From Cristatella mucedo (taxonomy: Eukaryota > Bryozoa > Phylactolaemata > Cristatellidae), in the NCBI GenBank assembly GCA_009760855.2, contig WPIO01000093.1:837001-901000 (forward strand): a stretch of 64,000 bases of DNA, read 5' to 3'. The notes below the pieces were generated by a model. That model had not been told where the DNA came from. It ran no database searches and saw only the letters and a program-made list of their open reading frames with translations. Shown one piece after another: positions 13,701-60,684 of the stretch. The position numbers and the translations under genes were made by a program. The first letter of the stretch is position 1; every line of letters starts with the position of its first letter.

Positions 13701-16700
13701 TTTAAAAAAGTGGCAACATAACTATTATTTTGAAAAATTTAGATCCATGTGGAAATGCTTTAACATTCAGTAATTAAAGCCACACTGCTAAAATGGCTTT
13801 CTTTGACAGGCTAGCAAATTCCTCGATTCTCAATGACTTCAAGCAAGTGTTATTGCAGTCCAAACCTCATATTTAACATCAGTTAAACGAAGAAATCAGT
13901 TGACCCAATGCAATCCCTTTGCAGCAAATGTAAAGCGTCTAGAAAGAGATTAAGTTCTCTTAGGGCGCTTTATCAAGTGCATTATTATTATTATTATTAT
14001 TTATATGAAAAGTGTTGTAATGTTCATAACAGTAGTTTGGGTGAAGAACTTACTTTTCCAGCAGCTAACACCATATAGCTACCCAAAACCAAAAAAAAAA
14101 CACCTAACTTATCTGTACGAACTAGTAAGCTCATCGCTGGAATTTAAAAAAAAGCAGCGAGTGCAGGTAACAATAAAAAACATAGAAATAGACCATGTGC
14201 TAATCGAACACATCCAAAGCAAACGTCAATGCCGAGTTCTGCAGCACTAACACAATCCAGCGGCACTGGAAATATGCCAACCACAATACCTTAAAGCAAT
14301 TGACAGAAAGAAGACACTATGATCAACCGAAGTAGATCTGACCAATACAATCATTCTGGCTTCCGGCTTCCTCTTGCACTCTGACCAAGTGGCCAAGTGA
14401 GCATGCCTTTCAAAAGATGTGGTGCATCAATAATCAAGCATATGCTTGCTTCCTCAGTATCTGAACCCAGGCCTTACATCTTTTAATGGAAAACAGCCTC
14501 ACAGTGCAAGTATTTTCCATATCAAGAGATCATATATTCCCGTGACCACTCCAATTTAAGTTTTAAAAAGTGCTTTCCCTTGCGCTTTGCACGGGTGACG
14601 AGCATTTATACTTTCAGTTCAATAAAACACTGTACGAAATCACAAATTCTGAGGAGTACTACGGCTTACGACAGCTAGTGCAAGTCGATCTCATTATAGA
14701 CCACTAAACAACGATTAACATTTACATATTTTTGTATTGTACACAAGCAGACTGATGGCTTACCACATGAAATTTACATTATTTGCTATTCGAGTGAGCA
14801 GTAACTAGCAAAGATTGCTATAGGTAGAAGAGAAAAGCCCGGAATATACTAACCTATTGTTTTGCACAAACGACTAACAATTCACAATGTAAAGGGATAA
14901 GAAAGTGGCCATTTAACACTGGCTCCTACGTAGATGAACCTCCTGCTATGCAGACGATTAAAAAAGTCTTACGGTCCCAACAAGTATTGCTGAAGAAGAC
15001 GGCTTGTCAATAAATAAAAAGTGGTATATAGCAGTTTAAATTCCACACAGCTAGAGAAGCTAACAGTATAAATGGAAGATAGTATTAGTGCTATACTTAT
15101 ACATTACATTACCGTTAGACTGGGTGGATTTATTGCTGGATATATATTGATGATCTCCTGAAGCAGAGCAGCTATCGTTCCAAAGGAGTGCCACAACAAG
15201 GGTGCCAGATCAGGAACAACCTCTCGCTTTTTGCTACAACAAAATATAGGACATAAGGTGCTATAAAACAAATTATATATATATATATATATATATGTAC
15301 ATATATATATATATATACACACACACATACAATGTATATAGGGCGCAAAAATCACAAAATGGCTGCTGAGATGGTTACTGTAAAGTCGTTTGGGTAATTA
15401 GAGGGTTTTCTATGACGCCAGGCATACACAAAGATGCTAATCACGTGAAGATATTTACTGACAACCCGAACACAAACACATGCTTTTCTTCTGGTGTGAG
15501 TGTGACATCATCACACCACGATTCTTGATGACCTCCCTTATCTGGCTAGAAACAGAAGCTATCAGCTTCTGTTCTGTCCCTTAAATTGCAACATATTTCA
15601 ATGAGCCTGTTTTACTGCTGCCCTGGTTTGACCAAAGGGATTGAGGTGCTTGCCTCTGATGACCAAGTTCAAGTTACAGTATTTGATGACCGACGTCGTG
15701 GGCTTGAGCCCCGTGGCATGTGTGAAGCACCTGAATAGAGATTAAATCCTCCTAGGGTGCTAATTAAAAATGAATTTTATTTATTTACTAAAAAGATCGG
15801 CTACTGATGTAGGCCAAGCACCCAGCCTCACCAACCTGTCGATATTGCTCGGTAGTAGTTTTATATGGTTCAAATCAGGCACCTGCCTGAGCCAATGTAT
15901 TAGTGTACCAAATACGCTCAAAATTGGCTCTACCAGCATATCTCCCATTGAATCAGCTCGAAATCTAGGTGTCATGTTCCAATGTGACCTCTCGTTAGAC
16001 GACCACATCAGCTCCACAATCAAGTCTGCCTACTTTCAGCTACATAACATTGCTAAAATTCGAGCTTGTTTAGATAAGGATACCACGTCTAAGTTGGTCC
16101 ATTCATTTGTGGCATCCGTCTTGACTTCTGTAACTCACTGCTTGCTGGCCTACCGGCACGTGCAATCAGGCGATCACAGATGGTGCAAAAATCTGCAGCT
16201 AGGCTTGTCTGTTGTGAGCATTGCAGTTGCCACATCACACCACTTCTCGCCGACCTGCACTGGCTACCAGTCAAGCAACGGATCGACTTCAAGGTTTTGT
16301 CGCTCACTTTTAGGCCACTTCATTCTTTGGCTCCAGCCTATCTCTCAGATCTACTCCCCCACCAGGCCAACCATCGTACCACCTGCTTTTCGGAATATAA
16401 CAGCAGTTTACCAATACCTTGTACAAACCTCAAATCCTTTGGAGACCGTGCATTTAGTTCGTATGCTCCCGAAGCCTGGAACTCCCTCCCGACTTGCGTC
16501 AAAACATCCCCTGACCTGACCAAATTTAAAAAGAACTTAAAAACACACCTATTTAGGACAGCAATTAGTGGGTCCCTGTGATCCATCCTGAATGTGCTTA
16601 TGCGTGCTGACACTGTGCATGCTGCCACTAACCACATTTGCATGCTGACCCTGTGCATGTCACCCCTAACCACGTTATTCATGTTTTATCAAGCATGATA

Positions 16701-19700
16701 TCACTCACCATTCAATTGCGCTTCCCTTTGCAGCAAATGTGAAGCGCCCAGAAAGAGATTGAGTTCTCTGGTGGTGCTTTATCAAGTGCATTATTATTAT
16801 TATTATTATTGTTATTCCTCAAAGTCTACTTTACTCAAGTCGTTGTTGGTATAAAAAAAGGTAAATTTTAAGGCTCAAATACCCCCATTTGGGGGTCGTG
16901 ACATTTGGTAGCGAGATAACGACCCTAACTAAGTAAACTAGCTAGCAGGGGAAGTAATTTTTGATGAATCCTCATTTGGTGCTGGCACAGTGAATCAGCC
17001 AGCTGCATGATTTGAACCCCATAAAACTATTATGGAGCAATATCGACAGGCGGGTGAGGCCGTTCGGCCTAAACTAGTAGCCAACGTGTTCAGTAAAACT
17101 AAGGCTCATCCAAACTGCCCTCCAAAAGTTTCTACGCACCTGGTACTGGCACACTATTTTACTTAAAACATAAGATATAGATTGGATCTAACTCCGTGGT
17201 AATTTTTATTAAGCAGAAAAGCTAAGAAATGGGTAATTTCATGCAATTTGTTGGATAAAATCAAAGTGTCTAGGCATTATGTTTTTTGATAATTTCACTA
17301 AGTCGTGTCGGCATTGACTCCACTAGCTTCCGACACTTTTCTCGAGGAATTGACACAGTCAATCCTTCAAAACACCAAAAAATACTCGGGTTTCGTGCGA
17401 TGGAGAACTCTTAACCTTAAAGTTTGTTCGACTTTATCCTACAGATGTCCTGTTAGGTTCAAGTCCGGCTTTGACAGTGCAAGACCGCAGTTGGCTCGCA
17501 GCCGAAAGTCAGTTCGTTGTCATGTTGCCAACTAAAATTCAGCCCGAGAAGAGAGCAAGCAGATGGCAAGCCTACATTCTACATTATGCAATGTCAACAG
17601 ACATTTTGATTCGTTATTCCTTGAATTCTCTGCAAACGCCCCAAACCGGAAGTTGAGAAGCAACCCCATATATACCATTACACTTCCACCACAGAATTGT
17701 AAGGTCCTTTTCAGATAAACGTCCATGTATGCTCCTTCCCTTTTGTCGAAGCCAAATAAATCAATTTGGAGTCCATAGCACTCTGCTCCACTATGCAGCT
17801 GTCCAATGCTGCTATCGGTAAGCAAATTCTAGCCTTGCTTTTTGTGTGCTGCACAGTCAGAAATGGTTTGCACTCGGCCAACTGCACACTCAGCCCTTGT
17901 TCGCTAAGCCATCTACTCATAGCATTTTGGCTTATGACAATTCCAGGTTCTCGCTGGGACTCTGGCAGCACATTTTAGCAATGGCAAACCGCTGGATGGC
18001 ATCCAAGAATGGAGGCTGAGGCCACGGCTTTGTAGTCACGTGACCACACAACCCCCACCTGTTTACACGGGAACCGTTGACTCGGTTGCCAACGAATCCA
18101 GTTATTTACTAAGCCAAGTATGGCAAACGGCAACGTAGTACAAAATGATATTAAAAAAATTGTTACTATTTAGTAATTAGTGCAGCTTCATGACTTATTC
18201 GAATACTGGCATTAGCAACTCAGATCGATGGACGAGGTGCATAGAAACCTTTACAGAGCAGTGCATAAATGTCTATGATTGCAGAAACAAGATTCGAGGA
18301 TGCTTTTTTGATAAATATATAGCAAAATGTATCTAACCGTAATTAAAATAAACTATTGCATTTGTGTACTGTACAAGTAGAGCTGAACTTATATTTGAAA
18401 TTTCACATTGATCGGTGAAGTATTGGTCGAGTTCTAAATTTTGCAAGGCACGTGCAAGTTACACTGTAAATAAAAGTGTCTGAAAGTCACAAGCATATAC
18501 CTCAACTAGCAGCAAAACATGCACCTCGATTTACCAAGGTTCAACAAATTGAGACAGGAGTCAAATAGGATGCAGAGATCAGAAATTGTTTACCTGCAAG
18601 TATGATGTATGTTGCTTCAGGGTAAGACATGGCTTGCCTAATCGTTTTAATGCCTTTTTTCATGTGGAAATCGTGAAAACTTCTTCATGGCTCATTTCTA
18701 ACATGCTTGCTTTTTGAAAGGTACCCTATACTATACATTCGATTGTTAGAAAAATCTTTTCTCAGTATTTTCTCCAAGGTTTATCATTAATTCGGTCAAA
18801 TTTCCAAGGGTGTGCTGCCTTCTTTCTACTTATTGCTTTGGCATCGATTGGCACTATTTAGATATGTGCACATGCCTGTCATTCGCTATGCTTTCTTGCT
18901 CTATCTGGTCTTTTTATGAGTTCTCTCAGACATCGGATAGAGATCAATAGCTAACCCTTGTTGTCTGCTGGTGCTTGCTACGGCATGTAGATTTTGAGAC
19001 ATTCGGGTTCTTTAGTAGATGGAAGACCTGAATGCAGTGTTTGGCAACCTTTTCGGGAATGCAGACTTAAGAAGAGTCTCCATCCTAGTTCAGCTGGACG
19101 TCTCAACAGCATGCAAACCATAGATCATACAAAGTCCTTCGTGTGGATAATCTTACCTGGCCATAAACTAACTGGTACCTAACTGAAATGGTTTTGACAT
19201 TTGCCAGTCAGAGGTTTTAGCCAATATGTCCACACCCAATAGTCATTTACAGCTTTTAAAGTACAGGATATCCACGGCATCTGTTTTAGCTTCCCTTCTT
19301 TTCATAATCTATACTTTCCCTCATGCTAAGCCAAGTACAATCTAGCCTTTCCTTTTTATGCAGATGACACACAGTTGTACTTGTGCTTTAATCTCTGCCT
19401 GCCTTACAATACATCGAACTCTTTCAACTAAAATAAACAGCACTGCAAGCTAAAAACCTACGATTTACTCACAGCCCTTGCTCTATCCGATTAATATAAT
19501 TCATTTATATAGTGCCCCAAGAGAGCTTGATCTCTATTCAGGCGTTTTACATATGCCTCAGGGCTCGAGCCCACCACCTCAGTCAGACCTTGGTCGAGGC
19601 GAGCACCTTAACCGCTAGACCAAACCAGCTCGGCATTAAATTGATCTAGATGTATGTGACTGTTGCAAAATTGTAAAGTCAAGTAAATGTTAGCTGATTT

Positions 19701-21368
19701 AACAGCCACATAGCAGCATAAGAGCCTTAACAGCTACTATCACCGCTTGGAGTGGGCAATAATGGATCGCCCACTGCAGGGCTCGACCTCATGACCTAGG
19801 TCGTAAAGAGCTAGCACTTTATCGCTGGGCTAAGACCCGGGTCTTTGTGCATGATATGACTAACGAATGGCCAAGCTTCTTTTTTTAGCATATACCGTGT
19901 GCTTGGAAAATAATTTGGTTCTCATGGGATGGTATATAACTAAGATCAATAATGACTGACCATAACTACTAAAATACATTCAAACTCATAAGTATTTACA
20001 AGAGCTACTTCAGAGAAAGCCATCACCACAGCCGATAGAATTGATTTTTGTCAAACCGCACTGTAAACATGAGCATTAGGTGTGTTAATATTTTCTATTT
20101 CGAAAGCCAAGGTTGTACATGCACAGGTGGCTATTCACATTAACAGGTCGGACTGTCTCCTATTCTTAAAAAACTTTCCACATTTGCTGGGACATTGACT
20201 CTAATCCGTACATCTGCAGTTAAACACTCCTACAGCTGCTTAAGACCACCAAACAAACTGCTTGGGAGACGAAGAGAAATGAGATACAGCTCTCGGCTCT
20301 AAGTAAATGCTCCAGCTCGATTTGCAGATGCTCACTAGGGATGAGAGCAGGAGATTGGCAAGGCCTTACTAAGGACACCATAGTCTGCAAATAAGTGTTG
20401 CTTTCCTCACAGTAAAGTTGATGGAGTCGTTATCCATTTGCCAAACAGAATCCTCTAATACAGGAGCTCTGGCAAATGGAAAACCAACATTTTGAGTGAC
20501 ACCTCTGAACACCATCCACAATCCTCTTAATGAGCTGAAGAGTTACAGAGCCCAAAGCAAGCACACATCCACCCCATACTTGAGAATTGATTGCAAACAG
20601 TTCGAATGGTGCTCTTCAATTTTTCTATGGCAGACACAAGTACTACTTATGCTATCTCCGGGGATCACGAATTTAATTTCCATAAAGGCTCTAGTTATCA
20701 GCTCTCAAGTGGGGTGATTTCTTGTGTGACAGATTTCTTGTGGCAGTTACTAATTGGACATTCAGTGGCAGATTCCTTGTGGCATTTTCGTTGCTGCTTG
20801 TCAATTAAAGACTAGCGTTTGCTGACACTTTTATAAATGCTGTGCTCCAAAAGCCTCCTACGAACCATATCGACACTTACAGCTTTGCCGACGGACTTTG
20901 AAAGAGCACGGTGGGGCTTTCCTTTGCCTTAGTACAGCCAGTTTCAGTTAGCAGTCATCTGTTTTGTCAGGGTAAGTCGTTCATACTGTTGCTACCGCCC
21001 TGAAAATACTTTCTCAGACTGTAGCTGGCAGTCTTCACTCTAATACTGCGCTTAAATATATTTCATTTGCGTAGCGCTCTTTTCAGGTGCTTTGCAAATA
21101 TCTCAGAACTCGACCCGGCTACCTCGGTTATCAAAGGTGTGCACTTTACCCATTGGAGGTCACCATTAAAAGTTGCTTAGACACATCTTCTAATTGGCAA
21201 ACTTTTGACTATTTTTTTTATACTCAGTTCCTTTGGCTTTCGGATGAGCAGTTTCAAGCACCTGCATCGGTCAGAAAGTGCAAAAATAACTCAGCTTCCA
21301 TGCACAAGCTTAGGCACAGACAAACCGTTGAGCCGTTTGAATGGCACGTAAAATAATCGAACTAAAAG

Positions 21369-21449
<81 letters not shown>

Positions 21450-23204
21450 CAATTTTTAAGGGAAAAATATAATTTGAGGCCGATGAAGTGTTTTATTTTC
21501 TGACAGTTATAGGCAAGCCAGCCATCGGCAGTGAGTCCATTTTGTAGGCAAACAATCAGGGTAAGGAAAAAATGGCTCACCACCAGGGAACATTTGATGG
21601 CAAATAGTAACTTAAGTAAACGGTGCCTACTGCACCTCTTAAATGCTTGTATGTCAGTGTGGGTTTCTATTTACTACACGAGTACCGTATATTAATGTTA
21701 ATTTCAGCTTTAATAAACCACAGAAACCATACTGCAATTGCCAAACAAATAGGAAGCAGTCGAGATGAACAGATTTGCTGTAAGCTTAAGACTGGGGTGC
21801 AAGTTTAAGCATCCTTGAGAATGGGCATGGGCAGCTCTTTAAAAAAAAAAATGTGCATTGACGTTGAAGGTCACATGCAACATTTTTTGGTAGACGCCAT
21901 TTTCGAGTGAACAATTCTACATAGAAACCCTGATATCTGGTCGATTCTTTGGGTACATTCCTCGAGCTTCCACACATAACTGTATCTCCAGTTAAAAAGG
22001 CATATTCCGGAGCATCCAAATACCTGTGCTATTTAAAGGCTACATGCTGTGGAGAAATATGCACGTAGCAGCAACTCATTTCTTAGTTGGTGGGCCCAGC
22101 CTCTGCTCTCCTTGCACAGTAAGCCGAGGACCGGGAGAAGAAAGTTACGGCATGGAGTTTCCACATTTCAAAAATGGGCACCCACTACTAAGGGACACTA
22201 CAGCATCGATAGCTGCATACCCACAATGAGAAGGGCCGCAAGAGAAGGACCAAACCGTCGATGAGCTAATCCAATCATAGCGAACACTAAAGTCTGCATT
22301 GATAAGGAAGGAAGCCAAAACGAACGTGTCCCTTCTAATATGTCCAAGGCTAGCCCCTTCCCATTCGGCATGCATGTGAGTGCTACAGTAATAATAATAA
22401 CACACTTGACAAAGCGCCACCAGAGAACTTGATCTCTTTCTAAGCGCTTTACATTTGCTGCAAAGGAAACACGATCGAATGGATAGTGGTGTACTCAAAA
22501 GCTCATATAAATTATTTTTAATTTTGCGAGCACCATGTCCAGCGGTCTGGCAACAAGGACGCGGACAACATACTAAGCAGTAATATACTATTATATTAGT
22601 TAGCAACTAGATAACCAGGGGCAACTGCAGGCTCTGCTTAGCTCTTTGTGTCATCATGCCGGCAACAAGCCTGACAGACAGCTTACGACAACCTCTCAAT
22701 GCATTCACCAGGGCCTGGCTACGTTGACGGCGGAGAGGATAGCGCTACCAGCAGACTCTAGTGGCGACCGATACCTCAAGTTACAGAGCCTCGCACCAGG
22801 CTCGTAAGTGAATCAGTGCCACAGCTCGTGCCCGTAAGGACGACACATTGCAGCCATGGTTGCCAACAAATGGCGGCCGAATGCTTCGCCAACGAGTTCG
22901 ACCGCCGTTGATCGCGCGGGTTCCGACAAGAAAGCAAGCTACGACGTTAACGAGAGACTAGGCAAGGCGACGGAAGCTGCCCGAAGTATAGCGAGCCATC
23001 ATTAGGAGGACCGGGCGAATACCTCAGTTCGAGAAGGGCGTTCTCGCGCGTAACCGGATTTGCCAGCTCGTTAATCCACTGGTAAACGCTCTCTCTAACA
23101 TGAGTTTGCATCATATTTGGCGAGCCTTGAGACGCCGCGCTCGGTTGCTGCTTGTGCTGTTGCTGCGGTTGCTGCGAGGGCAAAACCGATATCGGCTGCT
23201 GCAT
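4500..23204 (-). CDS. CNOT9: CNOT9, CCR4-NOT complex subunit 9 (RQCD1/CAF40), complete coding set, 8 exons
   Basis: CNOT9 is an armadillo-repeat subunit of the CCR4-NOT deadenylase. It docks on CNOT1 and recruits silencing partners such as GW182 proteins to mRNA in the cytoplasm. Exons on the minus strand: 23204-23023, 15233-15113, 12989-12902, 10426-10320, 10234-10139, 9643-9545, 5155-5064, 4710-4500. Phases agree at every junction, all introns are GT-AG, and the total is 996 nt (331 residues plus stop). Family landmarks appear in order: [89 protein letters not shown]. Vertebrate CNOT9 is about 299 residues; the excess here is a Gln/Ser-rich N-terminus (1-38) and a Gln-rich C-terminus. The start at 23204 is the first ATG after an in-frame stop at 23214-23216. 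Introns hold LINE, SINE and DNA elements. It lies head to head with ATG9. Confidence 0.96.
4870..4965 (+). mobile_element. SINE-2-like 3' fragment in CNOT9 intron 7
   Basis: It contains GGGATCACCACTGCA and CTATATAAGTAAGGTTGTTAA-ATCAG, resembling the body and the end of SINE-2-type copies at 28236-28401 and 56455-56610. No tRNA-like head is visible. Weak call. Confidence 0.4.
5064..5155 (-). CDS. CNOT9: CNOT9 exon 7
   Basis: Acceptor TTTTATCCAG, donor GTAAGT. It encodes residues 232-261 plus two bases: [30 protein letters not shown]. It matches the armadillo-repeat segment [18 protein letters not shown] of animal CNOT9, with Glu replacing the usual Pro in KEP. Confidence 0.95.
5156..5874. other. 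CNOT9 intron 6, part without recognisable features
   Basis: AT-rich non-coding sequence. No repeat family, open frame with known domain or regulatory motif is evident before the LINE-A copy starting near 5875. Confidence 0.5.
5875..7695 (+). mobile_element. LINE-A copy with RT remnant and 3' tail, split by LINE-B
   Basis: Pieces 5875-6108 and 6475-7695 align in order with LINE-A. The first covers RT domain 0-2 remnants and ends at ATTGATG. The second resumes at GGACAAAGC, reads LKYGVP just before a frameshift, then FYADDNHLY at the polymerase site, [15 protein letters not shown], and [20 protein letters not shown]. It ends in a degenerate tail near 7640-7695. The YADD catalytic motif is visible, but stops and frameshifts rule out function. 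A minus-strand LINE-B 3' end occupies 6109-6474. Confidence 0.8.
6109..6474 (-). mobile_element. LINE-B 3' end, nested inside LINE-A
   Basis: It begins on the plus strand with a TAATG-type repeat, then ATCTCCGTCTGTAACTCC and CACAAAGTCAT, shared with copies at 30268, 46189 and 53572. LINE-A is interrupted between ATTGATG and GGACAAAG. Intact copies read ATTGACGTGAATGGACAAAG there, so the break point is well defined. Confidence 0.8.
7700..8149. other. CNOT9 intron 6, unassigned
   Basis: No repeat family or gene recognised. An 83-codon plus-strand frame at 7739-7990 has no recognisable domain and is probably chance. Confidence 0.4.
8150..8215 (+). mobile_element. LINE-A 3' tail only
   Basis: GCAAATGTAAAGTGCCTAG, AAAAGATTAAGTT and GGGCGCTTTATCAAGTG followed by ATTATT match the LINE-A tail. 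No coding part is visible upstream, so this is an extremely 5'-truncated insertion. Confidence 0.7.
8216..8914. other. CNOT9 intron 6, unassigned
   Basis: Low-complexity AT-rich sequence. Nothing recognisable on either strand. Confidence 0.4.
8915..9057 (-). mobile_element. SINE-1
   Basis: Minus-strand copy with GCCAAGCTGGTTTGGTCC at its head, the tRNA-like segment GACCAAGGTCTGGCTGAGG, B box TCGTGGGCTCGAGCCC, and the LINE-A-like tail ending in AATTATATTATTA. Confidence 0.85.
9545..9643 (-). CDS. CNOT9: CNOT9 exon 6
   Basis: Acceptor TTTTACAG, donor GTAAGT, both phase 0. It encodes residues 199-231: [33 protein letters not shown]. This is one of the most conserved blocks of CNOT9 and differs from vertebrate forms only by conservative changes. 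Confidence 0.97.
9644..10138. other. CNOT9 intron 5, no features
   Basis: About 495 bp of non-coding sequence. No repeat family or signal is recognised beyond the splice sites. Confidence 0.5.
10139..10234 (-). CDS. CNOT9: CNOT9 exon 5
   Basis: Acceptor CATTTTAG, donor GTGAGT, both phase 0. It encodes residues 167-198: [32 protein letters not shown]. The family motif is [20 protein letters not shown]; here QE is replaced by VD. Confidence 0.97.
10320..10426 (-). CDS. CNOT9: CNOT9 exon 4
   Basis: Acceptor TTTTTTGTAG, donor GTGAGT. It completes a split Ala codon, then encodes [20 protein letters not shown] and [15 protein letters not shown] (residues 131-166), virtually identical to animal CNOT9. 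Intron 4, between exons 4 and 5, is only 85 bp, the shortest in the gene. Confidence 0.97.
10705..12740 (+). mobile_element. LINE-A copy split by a terminal-inverted-repeat DNA element
   Basis: The left part (10705-10930) reads [20 protein letters not shown], the start of the LINE-A reverse transcriptase. The right part (11577-12740) resumes at TTTTAGAGCTAAT, where LINE-A reads TTTAGAGCTAATCACTCC, and continues through degraded RT and C-terminal sequence to an ATAT-rich end. Neither part keeps a long open frame. The interrupting element is at 10931-11576. Confidence 0.7.
10931..11576. mobile_element. Non-autonomous DNA transposon with terminal inverted repeats, nested in LINE-A
   Basis: The left end reads ACAGTACAGTTGTCACTCG then TTTATCGAGGTTAATCGG. 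The right end, read inward on the other strand, is ACTGTACAGTCGTCGCTCTC. The shared core ACAGT-YGTC-CTC gives imperfect terminal inverted repeats. The interior has no transposase-like frame. Elements with ends of the GTC-CTCG-TATCG-GGTTAATCGG type are widespread in animals; I cannot assign the superfamily. Confidence 0.6.
12902..12989 (-). CDS. CNOT9: CNOT9 exon 3
   Basis: Acceptor AATTCTCTAG, donor GTCAGT. It encodes [20 protein letters not shown] and QETRSAFLQ (residues 102-130) and ends one base into an Ala codon. The exon is overlapped by longer chance frames, so a simple ORF scan misses it. Both splice phases and the protein match are exact. Confidence 0.96.
12990..13914. other. CNOT9 intron 2, unassigned part
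   Basis: Non-coding. No recognised repeat or regulatory structure up to the LINE-A tail at 13915. Confidence 0.45.
13915..14005 (+). mobile_element. LINE-A 3' tail only
   Basis: GCAGCAAATGTAAAGCGTC, AAGAGATTAAGTTCTC and GGGCGCTTTATCAAGTGC followed by (ATT)6. It is close to the tail of the best LINE-A copies, with no coding sequence upstream. Confidence 0.8.
14006..15112. other. CNOT9 intron 2, unassigned part
   Basis: About 1.1 kb without a recognisable repeat, domain or RNA gene. An 81-codon plus-strand frame at 14005-14250 is Lys-rich and has no family resemblance. Confidence 0.4.
15113..15233 (-). CDS. CNOT9: CNOT9 exon 2
   Basis: Acceptor TTTTGTTGTAG, donor GTAATG. It completes a split Ser codon, then encodes [20 protein letters not shown] and [20 protein letters not shown] (residues 61-101). 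It is nearly identical to the vertebrate segment. Intron 1 upstream is about 7.8 kb. Confidence 0.97.
15275..15317. repeat. (AT)n microsatellite
   Basis: Two AT runs separated by GTAC, followed by a short CA run. It lies 42 bp upstream of CNOT9 exon 2 on the gene's strand. Confidence 0.9.
15617..15783 (+). mobile_element. SINE-1b (SINE-1 variant with an internal insert)
   Basis: A SINE-1-like head and GACCAAGTTCAAG are followed by an extra segment (ACAGTATTTGATGACCG) absent from SINE-1, then CGTGGGCTTGAGCCCCG and the GAATAGAGATTAAAT tail. The same extra segment appears at 36748-36895 and 58527-58680, so it defines a subfamily. Confidence 0.7.
15895..16812 (+). mobile_element. LINE-A copy, RT C-terminal half and tail
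   Basis: It reads [39 protein letters not shown] and, after frameshifts, [20 protein letters not shown] and [13 protein letters not shown]. It ends at GCGCCCAGAAAGAGATTGAG and (ATT)n at 16790-16812. It is 5'-truncated and frameshifted but moderately young. Confidence 0.85.
16985..17065 (+). mobile_element. Tc1/mariner-like transposase fragment
   Basis: A short frame reads [18 protein letters not shown], matching the PDLNPIE..W region around the second catalytic Asp of Tc1-type transposases. Its orientation is opposite to the Tc1-like copy just downstream, so it belongs to a separate insertion. Confidence 0.5.
17285..18070 (-). mobile_element. Tc1-like transposon remnant, copy 1
   Basis: Minus-strand reading gives a CGGSVMV block (about 17650-17700), a SPDL-like motif near 17470, and the C-terminal stretch [20 protein letters not shown] (17290-17350), all in the order expected of Tc1-type DDE transposases. 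Stops and frameshifts break it. A related copy is at 31525-32450, and similarity between the two extends past the coding part to about 18260. Confidence 0.65.
18360..18790. repeat. Unclassified dispersed repeat, copy 2
   Basis: Collinear with 2560-2965. It follows the Tc1-like copy 1 and its non-coding flank. No coding capacity. Confidence 0.6.
19050..19460 (+). mobile_element. LINE-A fragment (RT region)
   Basis: Degraded match to [20 protein letters not shown] (here around [16 protein letters not shown]), later [15 protein letters not shown] at 19350-19395 with the YADD site intact. It is cut at about 19460, and a minus-strand SINE-1 follows. Confidence 0.7.
19495..19634 (-). mobile_element. 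SINE-1
   Basis: Full-length on the minus strand: GCCGAGCTGGTTTGGTCTAG head, GACCAAGGTCTGACTGAGG, GTGGGCTCGAGCCC B box, and tail to ATGAATTATATTA. Confidence 0.85.
19692..19845 (-). mobile_element. SINE-2, degraded
   Basis: Minus-strand copy ending in GGCTGTTAAATCAGCTA. The body has AGCGGTGATAGTAGCTG. The B box is degraded to AGGTCGAGCCC. The head is recognisable but diverged. Confidence 0.65.
20150..20960 (-). mobile_element. Possible ancient Tc1/mariner-like remnant
   Basis: On the minus strand, pieces such as [20 protein letters not shown] resemble the PALSPDLNPIEHLWDEL region of Tc1-type transposases, with a distant [14 protein letters not shown] downstream. No intact frame or terminal repeats are seen. 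Weak call. Confidence 0.3.
21062..21170 (-). mobile_element. SINE-1 fragment, degraded
   Basis: CATTTGCGTAGCGCTC and CTTTTCAGGTGCTTTGCAAAT recall the SINE-1 tail in reverse, followed by a degenerate B-box region (AACTCGACCC). The head is only vaguely preserved. Confidence 0.45.
21371..21447. repeat. (CA)38 microsatellite
   Basis: An uninterrupted CA run of 77 bases in CNOT9 intron 1. Likely highly polymorphic. Confidence 0.97.
22385..22462 (-). mobile_element. LINE-A 3' tail only
   Basis: Plus-strand AATAATAATAA, ACTTGACAAAGCGCC, AGAGAACTTGATCTC and AGCGCTTTACATTTGCTGC are the reverse of the LINE-A tail. No coding part is attached. Confidence 0.75.
23023..23204 (-). CDS. CNOT9: CNOT9 exon 1 (start)
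   Basis: ATG at 23204-23202 is the first in frame after a TGA at 23216-23214. The donor is GTATTC. It encodes residues 1-60. Residues 1-38 are a Gln/Ser/Pro-rich leader ([10 protein letters not shown] inside), longer than the roughly 17-residue leader of vertebrate CNOT9. Then [20 protein letters not shown] starts the conserved fold. An internal start at the Met pair (31-32) is possible and would give a shorter form. Confidence 0.92.
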
Positions 23205-23834
23205 GTCCAGTCGTCAACGTTGTCACTTGTTCTGAACAAACGAAGGGCTTAAAATTCAGGACTTCGGTTTTTGACGTGCTCTGAGCCTCTGCCAATGCGA
23301 GAGCGCTCAAGACTACTTACCTAGAGACGAGCCACCCAACGAGTGCTGGTGCCGCACAGCGAGCGCTATCACCGAAAAACGGGTATGGCGACCGCAGCCC
23401 GTCCGGCACCCTCGCTGTTACATGAAATCGGAGAAAGAGCAGCTGGCACCCAAAAAAAAGGAACCGTAAGTTTTATAATAGAATTTATTATAAACAACTT
23501 AGGCGGTTAAAATCTGCCAGGCAGTCAAGAGCACCGCTGAAGGACAGCTGGTAAGTCCCATGATGCTTTTGTTTTGCTTTTAGCAGCTCCGCACCACCGC
23601 CACATCCGCTGTACTCTGCGGGCAACCAACACACACGGAGGATTGCCGTTAACTTTTGGAGCCGCTTGCTTCACAGCAGTAGAGCACGCCTGCAGCGTGC
23701 TCAGATAGTATCAGTCAGTCTGGCGCATGCAGCACATCTGTCAGAATTCGATTTGATCCGATTAGATACGTCCGTTTCGGAGGGCGGCGCCAGGTTCGGT
23801 CGCTTCGTGAGTGTGCGCCTGCTGCGCGGGCGGC

Positions 23835-60684
<36,850 letters not shown>

